Assembly: GCF_003236335.1 (NCBI RefSeq) | Contig: NZ_POUB01000005.1 | Location: 1 to 64,000 of the forward strand | Length of the DNA: 64,000 bases | Direction: 5' to 3' | From: Micromonospora deserti | GTDB taxonomy: Bacteria; Actinomycetota; Actinomycetes; Mycobacteriales; Micromonosporaceae | In this document: positions 11,801 to 19,359 of the stretch, piece after piece | How the letters are laid out: each line of letters begins with the position of its first letter | Position numbering within the stretch: position 1 is the first letter of the stretch | Notes under the pieces: generated by a model | What the model saw: the letters and a program-made list of their open reading frames with translations, nothing else | What the model was told of the DNA's origin: nothing | The model's database searches: none | Program-made: the position numbers and the translations under genes

Positions 11801-12869
11801 CGGCGGCGTGGCGTGGGAGTGGAACTTCGGTGACGGCAGCGCGCCGTCACGGGAGGCGAACCCGACCCACACCTACGCGAAGTACGGCACGTACCAGGCG
11901 ACGGTGAAGGTCACCTACGCCGACGGTGAGGTGGCCACCGGGAAGATCGAGGTCGTCGTCGGGTGCGCCGCGCCGGACGCCCGGCCGACGGTACGGCTGC
12001 TCGACACCGACACCGGTGTGGCCAACCGGCAGGCCGGCGGCAACTGCACGATCAACGACCTGATCGACGACGAGCGCGGGTGGTCCAACCACGGCCAGTT
12101 CGTCAGCCACGTCGCCGACGTGGTCACCGAACTCCGCTCGGCCGGGGTCGTCGACAACCGCGAGTCGTCGACGCTGAACCGGGCGGCGGCGCAGTCCGAG
12201 ATCGGCAAGACCAGCGGGTACCGGCCCCTGTTCGACGGGACGGCGCAGTCACTGGCCGACTGGCGGCAGGCGCCCGGCGGGTCGTTCACCCTGCGGCCCG
12301 ACGGTTCCATCCGCAGCTCCGGCGGCCTGGGCATGCTGTGGTACGCCAAGGACGAGTTCGCCGACTTCTCGCTGCGAATGCAGTTCCGGGACGTCTCCGC
12401 TGAGGGTGTGCACGGCAACAGCGGCGTGTTCACCCGGTTCCCGGATCCGCGGATCCCGCTGGAGCAGCGGCCGGCCGGCGGCTGCGGGACGGTCGGCTCG
12501 GCCCGTAGCTCCCAGGCGTGGGTGGCCATCTACTGCGGGCAGGAGATCCAGATCTACGACGGGTCCTCCGGCGAACCGCAGAAGACCGGGTCGGTCTACA
12601 ACTTCGACCCGATCGGGCTGGACAAGGCGGGCGTGACGCCGAAGGGCCAGTGGAACGACTACGAGGTCCGGGTGGTCGGACAGCACTACACGATCATCCG
12701 CAACGGCGTGGTGATCAACGAGTTCGACAACACGCCGGGCAAGGCGTCGTCCCGCCAGGGCGACCCGCCGACGGACCTGCGCCAGTTCCTCAGCGGGTTC
12801 GTCGGGTTGCAGAACCACGGCAGCAACGACCTGGTCGAGTTCCGCAACGTCCGGGTGCGGGAGCTGTAG
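8823..12869 (+). CDS. Secreted ThuA / F5-8C / PQQ-type sugar dehydrogenase / PKD / DUF1080 multidomain enzyme
   Basis: The protein of 1348 aa carries, in order: a long signal peptide (to about 57); a ThuA fold (about 72-180) interrupted by a discoidin F5/8-type C domain (about 181-321) and resuming to about 440; a glucose/sorbosone-dehydrogenase beta-propeller (about 449-962; CCHAGGGMTFDEDG holds the likely catalytic His); a PKD domain (about 970-1045; WNFGDGS); the 82-residue module shared with 3343-6492 (about 1048-1130); and a PF06439/DUF1080 domain (about 1132-1348; LQNHGSNDLVEFRNV). ThuA is linked to trehalose/3-keto-sugar use and GSDH proteins oxidise sugars with PQQ, so one chain may bind, oxidise and cleave a glycan. 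The GAAGGAG ribosome binding site fixes ATG 8823. It follows the oxidase gene after 183 bp and probably belongs to the same unit. Confidence 0.88.
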   Translation: MAQQRRSRLSRWLGRRPADVTASPPPAVRRHTARRTGALTASAALALGLLALPAHAASPAPAPAAAAQAAAAVKVLVFHGPVDQQDDPVATAAAAIKELGTANGFSVDVSADPGVFTVGNLARYRGVVFLSANGVTLDDAQEAAFQAYVKGGGGFVGVHDAARAQPSSAWFTGLIGTRPATSLPNAEKAVSATASGENPPNETAAKAIDGSTSTKWLTFAPTGWLAAKLEKPVAASRYALTSANDFPGRDPRNWTLQGSEDGTTWTDLDTRSGESFPQRFQTRQFTFTNSKAYQHYRLNVTQNGGEPLVQLAELWLIGPDAGPAPDSRVQRAVVDLTDRQHPANEGLPLTWTRSDQWINWDPSPLGRVHTIAQVEEGTYNAGLSGNGAFHPISWCQDYDGGRSFYTGMGRTDASWTSDKQFHSHLLGGIKWSTGMVRGDCQATIASNYRIERLTATNQPGQLDQIGEPHGLTIAPDGTVFYIGKAACPSGPITNWDDPKVGLGCGTIHRWDPKTKQVKLLTTLAVMGNRGSGSELVKNEEGLVGITLDPKFAQNGWIYVYWMPHESIDRDKRIGQRTVSRFTYDAAKQTIDQGTRKDLLRWDTQIHSCCHAGGGMTFDEDGNLYIGTGDSNSSGGSNGYSGNNWTQDYKGVSFQDARRTSGNTNDLNGKILRIHPQPDGTYTIPEGNLFTGKEEGGGKTRPEIYVMGVRNIARIDWDPVNDWLTAAWVGPDAGGPSPELGPAKYETATIITSAGNQGWPYCMGDRQPYRDRSNTDANQLTGWYDCDNLKNTSPRNTGLVDIPPARDNMIWYSPQGGGPVYPKRADGSGLPTYRLGDETFTQPYLKGGGQAIMNGPTYQREKVDTNSGVAWPAYWDNKWFIGDQSNANNRVAVTVDPTKVASSGPPAFGEDLRSIIRSGGGGTQLQSWMDAKFGPDGALYLLDYAGGFFSLHPNQKLIRVAYQGGPATPKPSDATARAVAQSNPRTIAFSSARTGGVAWEWNFGDGSAPSREANPTHTYAKYGTYQATVKVTYADGEVATGKIEVVVGCAAPDARPTVRLLDTDTGVANRQAGGNCTINDLIDDERGWSNHGQFVSHVADVVTELRSAGVVDNRESSTLNRAAAQSEIGKTSGYRPLFDGTAQSLADWRQAPGGSFTLRPDGSIRSSGGLGMLWYAKDEFADFSLRMQFRDVSAEGVHGNSGVFTRFPDPRIPLEQRPAGGCGTVGSARSSQAWVAIYCGQEIQIYDGSSGEPQKTGSVYNFDPIGLDKAGVTPKGQWNDYEVRVVGQHYTIIRNGVVINEFDNTPGKASSRQGDPPTDLRQFLSGFVGLQNHGSNDLVEFRNVRVREL

Positions 12870-12876
12870 CGCCACA

Positions 12877-12915
12877 GGTGCCGGGTGCGGAGGGAACACC
12901 TTCGCACCCGGCACC
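12877..12915. terminator. Strong hairpin after the secreted-enzyme operon
   Basis: A perfect 13-bp stem, GGTGCCGGGTGCG (12877-12889) with CGCACCCGGCACC (12903-12915), and a 13-nt loop begins 7 nt after the stop codon. No U-tract follows, as is common for actinomycete terminators. Confidence 0.8.
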
Positions 12916-13019
12916 ACCGTGCGCCGGCCCGCCGCCTCCGGACGGCGGGTCGGCGGCGGTCGCTTCGGAGGATGCGCCGTGGGCCCGGTCGGCGGAGCGG
13001 CCGGTCCACGCCGAGTGGT

Positions 13020-13460
13020 TCAGCCGGCCCGGCGGCCCGTACGCCGGTTGTCGAACGACTCCATCCTGGTCGCCTTCCTCGCCGGCGCCCTGGTCTCCGT
13101 GATCCTTCGCTCCCGCGCCGCGGCGGCGGCCTTCTTCGCCGTGGCCTTCTTCGCGGGCGCCTTCGCGGCCGGTCCCTTCGTCGGCGGCGCGTTCTTGGCG
13201 GCGGTGGCCTTCGCGGTCGGCTTGCGGGTCGGTGCCGCCGTGGCGGAGGTGGCCTTCTTCCGCGCGGCGCGGGCGGTGGTCGGGGTCGGCTTCTCGCCCG
13301 GGGTCTTGGCGGCGCTCGCTCCGGTGGCCCGCTTCGTGGCGGTCGCCACCTTCTTCGCGGCCGCGGCGCGTTTCATCGGCGCCTTCTTCGCCCCGGTGGC
13401 TTTCCTGGCCCCGGTCGGCCTGCTGCCCGCCGGGGTGGCCCTCCGTGTTCCGTCGGCCAT
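13020..13460 (-). CDS. Histone H1-like lysine/alanine-rich DNA-binding protein
   Basis: This protein of 146 aa is almost entirely Lys, Ala, Thr, Pro and Arg, with runs such as ARKATGAKKAPMKRAAAAKK and AKKATAKKAAAAARER. It has no folded-domain signature. This composition matches histone H1-like or HU-tail-like nucleoid proteins of actinomycetes, which bind DNA non-specifically. The start is ATG 13458-13460, with GAGGAGCGAGG upstream. A long plus-strand frame over the same DNA is an antisense shadow. It is divergent from the MFS gene. Assignment rests on composition only. Confidence 0.7.
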   Translation of the reverse strand: MADGTRRATPAGSRPTGARKATGAKKAPMKRAAAAKKVATATKRATGASAAKTPGEKPTPTTARAARKKATSATAAPTRKPTAKATAAKNAPPTKGPAAKAPAKKATAKKAAAAARERRITETRAPARKATRMESFDNRRTGRRAG

Positions 13461-13649
13461 CCTCGCTCCTCCTCGGGATCTGCCAGGGAATCGGATCGCC
13501 GGCGACGGCCGGGCGCGGTCAGCCGCGTCAGACCGGACCGGCCCGCCGCGGGTCTTCCCCGGGGCACCGGCAGGCAAACGTCCCGCGCGCCGCCCTCGGA
13601 ATCCCGGCGCCGCCGCGAGGTGCGCCGCCCGGACGGCAGACTGGTGGGG

Positions 13650-14909
13650 ATGGCACCGGATTCCCAGCGCACCCCGACCGGCCGCCCGGGTGCGGCCGAC
13701 CTGCCCCTGTCGGCATGGCGGTTCGTGGTGTGGTTCGGCGTGGTGGCGATGCTGGCCGACGTCGTCTACGAAGGCGCCCGGTCGATCACCGGCCCGCTCC
13801 TGGCCCACCTGGGAGCGAGCGCGCTGGTGGTGGGGGTGGTCACCGGCGTGGGGGAGGCGTCCGCGCTGGTGCTGCGCCTGGTGTCGGGGCCGCTGGCGGA
13901 CCGGACCGGCCGCTTCTGGGCGTGGGCCATCGCCGGGTACGCCCTCACCGTCGTCAGCGTCCCGCTGCTGGGCCTGGCCTCGGTGCTCTGGGTGGCCGGC
14001 GCGCTGATCATCGCGGAGCGGGTCGGCAAGGCCATCCGGCAACCGGCGAAGGACACGCTGCTGTCGCAGGCGGCGGCGGTGACCGGCCGGGGACGCGGGT
14101 TCGGGGTGCACGAGGCGCTCGACCAGGCCGGTGCGCTGGTCGGGCCGCTCGCGGTCGCCGCCGTGCTGGCGGGCACCGGCGGCGACTACGGGCCGGCGCT
14201 GCTCATGCTCGCGGTGCCGGGGGCGCTCGCGCTCGCCCTGGTGGTGTGGCTGCGGATCCGGGTCCCGCGCCCGGAGCGGTACGAACAGGGCGGCACGGCC
14301 ACGCCGGCCCGGAGGACGCCGCCGCGCCGGCGCGACGCCGGTGAGGTCACCCGGCTGCCGGGCACCTTCTGGCTGTACGCCGCGTTCGCCGGGCTCACCA
14401 TGACCGGGTTCGCCACGTTCGGGGTGCTCTCCTTCCACCTGGTGACCGGGGGACTGCTGCCCGCCTCGGCGGTGCCGGTGCTGTACGCGGCGGCGATGGT
14501 GGTGGACGCGGCGGCCGCGGTGCTCACCGGCTGGGCGTACGACCGGCGCGGGGTGGTGGTCCTGGTCGTCCTGCCGGTCGCGGCCGCCGCTGTTCCCGCG
14601 TTGGCCTTCTCCGCCACGGTCGGGGTGGCCGTGGCGGGCGTGCTGGTGTGGGGCGCGGTGCTGGGCGTGCAGGAGTCGACGGTGAAGGCGACGGTGGCGG
14701 ACCTGGTGGGACCGGGCCGCCGGGCCACCGCCTTCGGCGTGTTCGGTGCGGTGGTCGGTGTCGCCGCCGCGGCCGGCGGTGCCCTGGCCGGTGGCCTGTA
14801 CGACGTCTCGGTGCCACTGCTGGTCGCCGTCACCGCCGCACTCCAGGTGGTGGCGCTGGGCGTGCTGGTGGTGATCCTGCGCCGCGCCCGGGCTGCCAGG
14901 GTGGGGTAG
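13650..14909 (+). CDS. MFS transporter
   Basis: The protein of 419 aa has about 12 hydrophobic segments and the MFS loop 2-3 signature (GPLADRTGRFWAW), with the matching second-half loop GWAYDRRGVV. A basic central loop (PARRTPPRRRDAGE) separates the two halves. It resembles drug or metabolite exporters of the major facilitator superfamily, but the substrate cannot be read from sequence. ATG 13650 has only a weak GGTGGGG ribosome binding site. The start lies 189 bp from the divergent histone-like gene and the end converges on the next gene. Confidence 0.85.
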   Translation: MAPDSQRTPTGRPGAADLPLSAWRFVVWFGVVAMLADVVYEGARSITGPLLAHLGASALVVGVVTGVGEASALVLRLVSGPLADRTGRFWAWAIAGYALTVVSVPLLGLASVLWVAGALIIAERVGKAIRQPAKDTLLSQAAAVTGRGRGFGVHEALDQAGALVGPLAVAAVLAGTGGDYGPALLMLAVPGALALALVVWLRIRVPRPERYEQGGTATPARRTPPRRRDAGEVTRLPGTFWLYAAFAGLTMTGFATFGVLSFHLVTGGLLPASAVPVLYAAAMVVDAAAAVLTGWAYDRRGVVVLVVLPVAAAAVPALAFSATVGVAVAGVLVWGAVLGVQESTVKATVADLVGPGRRATAFGVFGAVVGVAAAAGGALAGGLYDVSVPLLVAVTAALQVVALGVLVVILRRARAARVG

Positions 14910-14980
14910 CCGGCTCCGGTGGCGGCGTTCCGCTCGGCCGGGCAGCGGATCGCCGGCACCGCGGCGCGGGGCCCCGCCGG

Positions 14981-16438
14981 TCAGTCCGGTGTCACTGGCG
15001 ACCGTGGCAGGTACACCGCCCAGCCGGAGGTGGTCAGGTCCGGTACCGGCACCCGCTGCCAGCCCGCCGCCCACTCGGGTGGAGCGGAGTCTTTGACCAG
15101 CAGCGCGAAGGGCCCGGTCGCGGCGGCCTGCCGCAGCTGCGCCGTGGTGGCGTTGCGGTTGAACCCCCGGTCCTCCAACGCCCGGCACCCGGCGTGGTAG
15201 GCGACCGGGATGGCCTCGTGGCCGGAGATCACGCACGGCGGTCGCACCCCGTGTGACCGCAGCGTCTCGACCAGGCGGGTCCAGTCCCCGCGCCCCCTGA
15301 CCTGTTCCGCCACGACGTGGTGCAAAATGCCGGCTTGGATGGCGAGATGGCCGGCGAAGCCCACCGCCACCGCGGCGCCGACGACCCGCCGCCATCGGCC
15401 GGCGGCCGTGGAGAGGAGCGCGGCGAGCCCGGGCGCGGCGCAGGCGAGAGCCAACGCGTACGTCGGCAAGAGGAAGCGGGGCGCCGAGTATCCGATCAGG
15501 AACAGGTAGGGGAAGGCCATCGAGGCGGCGACCGCGACGGCCAGCCACGCCGGCCGTGCCGCGCCCGCCCGGCGGGCCGCGAGGATCCCCAGCGGGACGA
15601 GCGCCGCGAGCGCCAGCCACCACAGCACCGCCGGCCACCGGACGGGGCTGTCGCACGGGCGGCAGAGGATCGGCCCGTCCAGGGTGCTGATCGCGTGCCC
15701 GAGGGAGAACCGGAGCGTCGTCCCGCCCTGCACGTGTCCTGCTTGCCGGATGCGCTCCAGGAGCCCGCCGTAGCGCAGTTCGGCTTCGACCACCCACGGC
15801 ACGCCGCCGAGCGCGAGGCCCCCGACCACCGCCGTGGCCAGCCGCCACCGCCGCAACGCCGGCACGGCGGCGGTGGCGCCGAGCAGCGGGAGCCCGAGCC
15901 AGAAGGCGTCGGCCGGGCGCATCAGGGCGGCCACCGCGAGGGCTGCGACGAGCCCGAGGTACACCCCGCGTCGGGCCGGCTCGGCTGCGGCGAGCAGGAA
16001 ACCCCCGACCGCCGCGAGCGCCGCCATCGCGGTGTAGTGGTTGGGCATCGCCGCGTTCGCGTAGAACAGGACGGTCCAGAGGCTCGCGTACAGCCCGGCC
16101 GCGATCGCGGCGGTGCCGGGCCGCCGGGTCGCCCGGGACCACACCCAGAAGGCGAGCCCGAGCGACGTCGCGGCGGTGGCGGTGAGGAAGAGCCGGAGCG
16201 CGACCGTGGAATCGAGCCACGACGCCACCGGCCACACGAGCAGGGTCACGCCCCGGGCGCGAGGGGCGCTCATGAACGCCGCCGGCGCGTGGCGGCCGTG
16301 CTGGCTCACGTAGACGGCCTCGTCCCAGCCGAGGTCGAGGGTGGTGGGCACCGCGACCAGGGACGCGGCGGCGAACGCCAGGCAGACCGCGATCAGGGGT
16401 CGCGCGCCGGACCGGGACCGCAGGAGTGGGGAGAGCAC
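14981..16438 (-). CDS. Polytopic membrane glycosyltransferase-like protein (GT-C type)
   Basis: The protein of about 485 aa has roughly ten transmembrane helices. An acidic motif, LGWDEAVYVSQHG, follows the first helix, as in GT-C/PMT-type lipid-linked sugar transferases, where Asp/Glu in the first periplasmic loop is catalytic. A soluble C-terminal tail (DWTRLVETLRSHG and beyond) follows the last helix. The start is uncertain: I chose GTG at 16438 because GAGG lies about 5 nt upstream. The frame is open to 16597, but the extra N-terminus is polar and lacks a ribosome binding site. The donor and acceptor are unknown. Confidence 0.7.
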   Translation of the reverse strand: MLSPLLRSRSGARPLIAVCLAFAAASLVAVPTTLDLGWDEAVYVSQHGRHAPAAFMSAPRARGVTLLVWPVASWLDSTVALRLFLTATAATSLGLAFWVWSRATRRPGTAAIAAGLYASLWTVLFYANAAMPNHYTAMAALAAVGGFLLAAAEPARRGVYLGLVAALAVAALMRPADAFWLGLPLLGATAAVPALRRWRLATAVVGGLALGGVPWVVEAELRYGGLLERIRQAGHVQGGTTLRFSLGHAISTLDGPILCRPCDSPVRWPAVLWWLALAALVPLGILAARRAGAARPAWLAVAVAASMAFPYLFLIGYSAPRFLLPTYALALACAAPGLAALLSTAAGRWRRVVGAAVAVGFAGHLAIQAGILHHVVAEQVRGRGDWTRLVETLRSHGVRPPCVISGHEAIPVAYHAGCRALEDRGFNRNATTAQLRQAAATGPFALLVKDSAPPEWAAGWQRVPVPDLTTSGWAVYLPRSPVTPD

Positions 16439-16642
16439 CGACACCTCGCTCGAGTTGCGCCAGGCCGCGCCCACCGCCCTGGATGGGGTTGTGCGAGCAG
16501 TCCTCACACTAGTGGAAACCGGGATCTGCCGGACCTTCTTCGTGAATCCGGCTGATCCGTCCTGTCGTCCGACGGCCTCCCCGCGCCACCGGCGCACCGG
16601 CGGGGCTTGGTCGCCCGGGGTGGCGACACGGCGGCGCCGACC

Positions 16643-16670
16643 TGTCCTATAGTCTTACTTGCGTAGGACA
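16643..16670. promoter_or_regulatory. Inverted-repeat operator/promoter of the GntR-ABC operon
   Basis: TGTCCTA (16643-16649) and TAGGACA (16664-16670) form a perfect 7-bp inverted repeat with a 14-nt spacer, just upstream of the GGGAGG ribosome binding site of the GntR gene. YtrA/YhcF-type GntR regulators usually repress their own ABC operon from such a site, so this is probably the autoregulatory operator, overlapping an AT-rich promoter (TATAGTCTTACTT). Confidence 0.65.
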
Positions 16671-16689
16671 ATAGGGGAGGCTGCGGCGA

Positions 16690-17106
16690 GTGATCGAGTT
16701 TGTGCTGGACGGCCGGTCGAAGGTGAACACGTACATGCAGCTCGTGCAGCAGGTCAAGCAGGCCCTTCGGGTGGGTCTGCTGGCCCCCGGCGACCAGCTG
16801 CCCAAGGTGCGCGAGGTGGCGCAGGCGCTGGCCATCAACCCGAACACCGTCCTGAAGGCGTACCGCGAGCTGGAGATCGAGGGTCTGGCCGAGGGACGCC
16901 CGGGGGTCGGCACCTTCGTCACGCGCACCCTCGCCGGGGCCTCCCTGCCCAACCAGGCCGAACTGCGCGACGACCTGGTGGCCTGGCTGCACCGGGCACA
17001 GGCGGCCGGGCTCACGCCCGAGGACATCACCGCCCTGGTGGAGACGACCATGCGGGCGTCGCTCCCGGTCGAGGGGCCAGCCAGGCAATCCGCGTCGGCA
17101 GGATGA
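16690..17106 (+). CDS. GntR-family regulator, YtrA/YhcF type
   Basis: The protein of 138 aa consists of an N-terminal winged helix (about 10-78; LAPGDQLPKVREVAQALAIN, then NTVLKAYRELE) and a short helical tail that serves only for dimerisation. This is the architecture of the YtrA subfamily, which controls an adjacent ABC transporter and usually responds to envelope stress or antibiotics. GTG 16690 lies about 11 nt after GGGAGG. The gene is followed after 11 nt by the ATPase gene, so the three genes form one operon. Confidence 0.92.
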   Translation: MIEFVLDGRSKVNTYMQLVQQVKQALRVGLLAPGDQLPKVREVAQALAINPNTVLKAYRELEIEGLAEGRPGVGTFVTRTLAGASLPNQAELRDDLVAWLHRAQAAGLTPEDITALVETTMRASLPVEGPARQSASAG

Positions 17107-17117
17107 GAGGACACATC

Positions 17118-18008
17118 ATGGAGGCAGTGCTGGAAACCGACCAGCTCGGCAAAAGGTACGGACGACAGTGGGCGCTGCGGGACTGCACCCTGCGCCTACC
17201 GGCCGGCCGCATCGCCGCGCTCGTCGGCCCGAACGGAGCGGGCAAGAGCACCCTGCTGCACCTGGCGGTGGGCCTGTCGCGACCCGACGCCGGGGTGGTG
17301 CGGGTGCTCGGCGAGCCGCCGCACCACAACCCGGCGGTCCTCGCCCAGGTCGGCTTCGTCGCCCAGGACACTCCGCTGTACCGGGACTTCACCGCGACCG
17401 AACTGATCACCATGGGGGGCAGGCTGAACCGCCGCTGGGACGCCACCCTGGCCCGTACCCGCCTGGCGGACCTCGGCATCCCACCCGGCAAGCCGGTCGG
17501 CAAGCTCTCCGGCGGGCAGCGCGCCCAGGTCGCGCTCGCCCTCGCCCTGGCGAAGCGGCCGAGGCTGCTGCTGCTCGACGAACCGGTGGCCAGTCTCGAC
17601 CCGCTCGCCCGGCGGGAGTTCCTCCAGACCCTGATGGGCAGCGTGGCCGACACCGGCACCAGTGTGCTGCTCTCCTCGCACCTGCTGGCGGACGTGGAGC
17701 GGGTCTGCGACCACCTGATCGTGCTGCACGCCGCCCAGGTCCGGCTCGGCGGTGCGGTCGACGACCTGGTCACCGCGCACCGGCGGCTGGTCGGCCCCCG
17801 CCACGACGGCGCGCCGATCCCCGGCGTGGCGGAGATCGTCCGGGGCAGCCACACCGACCGGCAGTCGACCCTGCTGGTCCGCACCGACGGCCCCGTCACC
17901 GATCCTCTGTGGACCGAACACGACGTGGCCCTGGAAGACGTCATCCTGGCCTACCTCGTCGACGGCGAGACGCAGACCAACCACGCGGCATGGGGGGTTC
18001 CGGCATGA
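17118..18008 (+). CDS. ABC transporter ATP-binding protein (exporter type)
   Basis: The protein of 296 aa is the nucleotide-binding subunit of a two-gene ABC-2-type exporter. Walker A (GPNGAGKST, about 38-46), a Q-loop (VAQDTPLY), the signature (KLSGGQRAQ), Walker B (LLLLDEP) and the H-loop (LLSSHL) are all intact. A C-terminal extension of about 90 aa is usual for this class. ATG 17118 follows AGAGGACAC. The stop overlaps the permease start in an ATGA arrangement. The substrate is unknown; association with a YtrA-type regulator suggests efflux or cell-envelope stress. Confidence 0.93.
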   Translation: MEAVLETDQLGKRYGRQWALRDCTLRLPAGRIAALVGPNGAGKSTLLHLAVGLSRPDAGVVRVLGEPPHHNPAVLAQVGFVAQDTPLYRDFTATELITMGGRLNRRWDATLARTRLADLGIPPGKPVGKLSGGQRAQVALALALAKRPRLLLLDEPVASLDPLARREFLQTLMGSVADTGTSVLLSSHLLADVERVCDHLIVLHAAQVRLGGAVDDLVTAHRRLVGPRHDGAPIPGVAEIVRGSHTDRQSTLLVRTDGPVTDPLWTEHDVALEDVILAYLVDGETQTNHAAWGVPA

Positions 18009-18982
18009 TCTGGCTGACCTGGCGGCAGCACCGCAGAGAGGCCCTGTTCGCCCTGGCCGGGCTCGCGGTCATCGGCACGCTGATGGTCGTCACCGGCCTG
18101 GCCATGCGCACCGCCTTCAACGACTACGGGCTGCCCGAGTGCGTGGCCCGGGCGGGTGACGCCGGTGCCGGGAGCAATTGCAACCGGGCCTTCAACCAGT
18201 TCTACGACCAGTTCAGCGCGGTGAGCCTGGCGGGCATCCTGTTCCTGGTCCTGCCGCTGCTGGTCGGTCTGTTCTGGGGCGCTCCGCTGGTCGCCCGGGA
18301 GGTGGAGCAGGGCACCCACCGGTTCGTCTGGACGCAGGGCGTCAGCCGGCGGCGGTGGGCGCTGGTGAAGTTCGGCCTCGTCGGCGCCGCGGCGCTCGTC
18401 GCGTCGGTCGGCTACGGGCTGGGCGTGTCCTGGTGGGTGTCGCCGCTGAACCAGGGCTGGCGGCAGAACCGGTTCGACGCCTTCTTCTTCGACATGCAGG
18501 GGGTGGCACCGGTCGGGTACACCCTCTTCGCGGTGGCGCTGGGCATCTTCGCCGGCACCGTCTGGCCCCGGATGCTTCCCGCGATGGCCGCGACGCTGGT
18601 CGGCTTCGTCGGCGTACGCGTCGCCCTGGCCACCCTGGCCCGGCCCCGTTATCTGCCCGCCCGCGAACTCACCTACCCGGTGCAGGGCACCGGCGAGCCG
18701 GACCCGACCGGCGGGGACTGGATCCTCTCCAGCGGTGTCCATGACGCCTCCGGTCGGATGGTCGCCCCCAATGCCCAGGTGATCTGCCCACCCGGCGCGA
18801 GCGGGCCGGACGGGCGGGCCTGCGGCGCCGAACTCGGCCTCGGGCCGGGCGCCTACAACTGGCAGCTCTACCAGCCCGGCAGCCGGTACTGGCTGTTCCA
18901 GACCATCGAGACTGGCATTTTCGTCGCCCTGGCGGTGCTGCTGCTGGTCCTCGCCATCCGCCGGATCCGCCGCATCGCCTGA
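18005..18982 (+). CDS. ABC-2-type transporter permease
   Basis: The protein of 325 aa begins with MIWLTWRQHRREAL, the hallmark of actinomycete ABC-2 permeases, followed by about six hydrophobic helices and an extracytoplasmic loop with paired cysteines (ECVARAGD ... NCNRAF and ICPPGA ... ACGAEL). The motif VWTQGVSRRRWALVKF in the first cytoplasmic loop is typical for coupling to the ATPase. It is translationally coupled to the ATPase gene by a 4-nt overlap and closes the GntR operon. Confidence 0.9.
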   Translation: MIWLTWRQHRREALFALAGLAVIGTLMVVTGLAMRTAFNDYGLPECVARAGDAGAGSNCNRAFNQFYDQFSAVSLAGILFLVLPLLVGLFWGAPLVAREVEQGTHRFVWTQGVSRRRWALVKFGLVGAAALVASVGYGLGVSWWVSPLNQGWRQNRFDAFFFDMQGVAPVGYTLFAVALGIFAGTVWPRMLPAMAATLVGFVGVRVALATLARPRYLPARELTYPVQGTGEPDPTGGDWILSSGVHDASGRMVAPNAQVICPPGASGPDGRACGAELGLGPGAYNWQLYQPGSRYWLFQTIETGIFVALAVLLLVLAIRRIRRIA

Positions 18983-18992
18983 CCGGCGCCGC

Positions 18993-19010
18993 CGCCCGCC
19001 TGGGCGGGCG
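18993..19010. terminator. Hairpin after the ABC exporter operon
   Basis: CGCCCGCC (18993-19000) pairs with GGCGGGCG (19003-19010), about 10 nt after the permease stop. No U-tract follows. Confidence 0.5.
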
Positions 19011-19083
19011 GGGAGGGTGTTGTGGTCCTGGGTGGCCGGTCCTAGGTTGTCCCGGCCACCCGGCCGCGACCAAGGAAGACCCG

Positions 19084-19203
19084 GTGACCGACGCGCCTTC
19101 CCGTCGGCGGCCCGGCGAGCGTGCTGGACACCAGCGTCCCGCACTCCGCCCGGCTGTGGTGCACGCCCGCGCACTGCTCACCAGCAGCCCTGAGGGCTGG
19201 TGA
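19084..19203 (+). pseudogene. Remnant of a DUF574-type SAM-dependent methyltransferase
   Basis: Two family-typical motifs appear close together in different frames. LDTSVPHSARLW (the family N-terminus, in the frame of 19121) is followed by ARALLTSSPEG (normally much further along, in the frame of 19084), which then stops at 19201. In intact PF04672 proteins these blocks are separated by most of the Rossmann domain. The arrangement is best explained by an internal deletion plus frameshift. The identification rests on motif memory. Confidence 0.45.
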
Positions 19204-19359
19204 CCTGCTCGCGGTGGCGACCGGACGGCAACGACACCACCTCCACCTCCGAGTACAGCGCGGCCGCCCGCAAGTCCGGCTGACCGGCCACTGCGGTGCG
19301 GGCGGCGACCCGGCCGGACGCTGGCGGAAGTGTCGGACGGTCCGGTTAGCGTGCCGGAC

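Noticed and set aside
12919-14007. 362-codon plus-strand frame across the histone-like gene
   Set aside because: It is Ala/Val-rich antisense of the lysine-rich protein; the minus-strand reading has a good ribosome binding site and a coherent basic composition.
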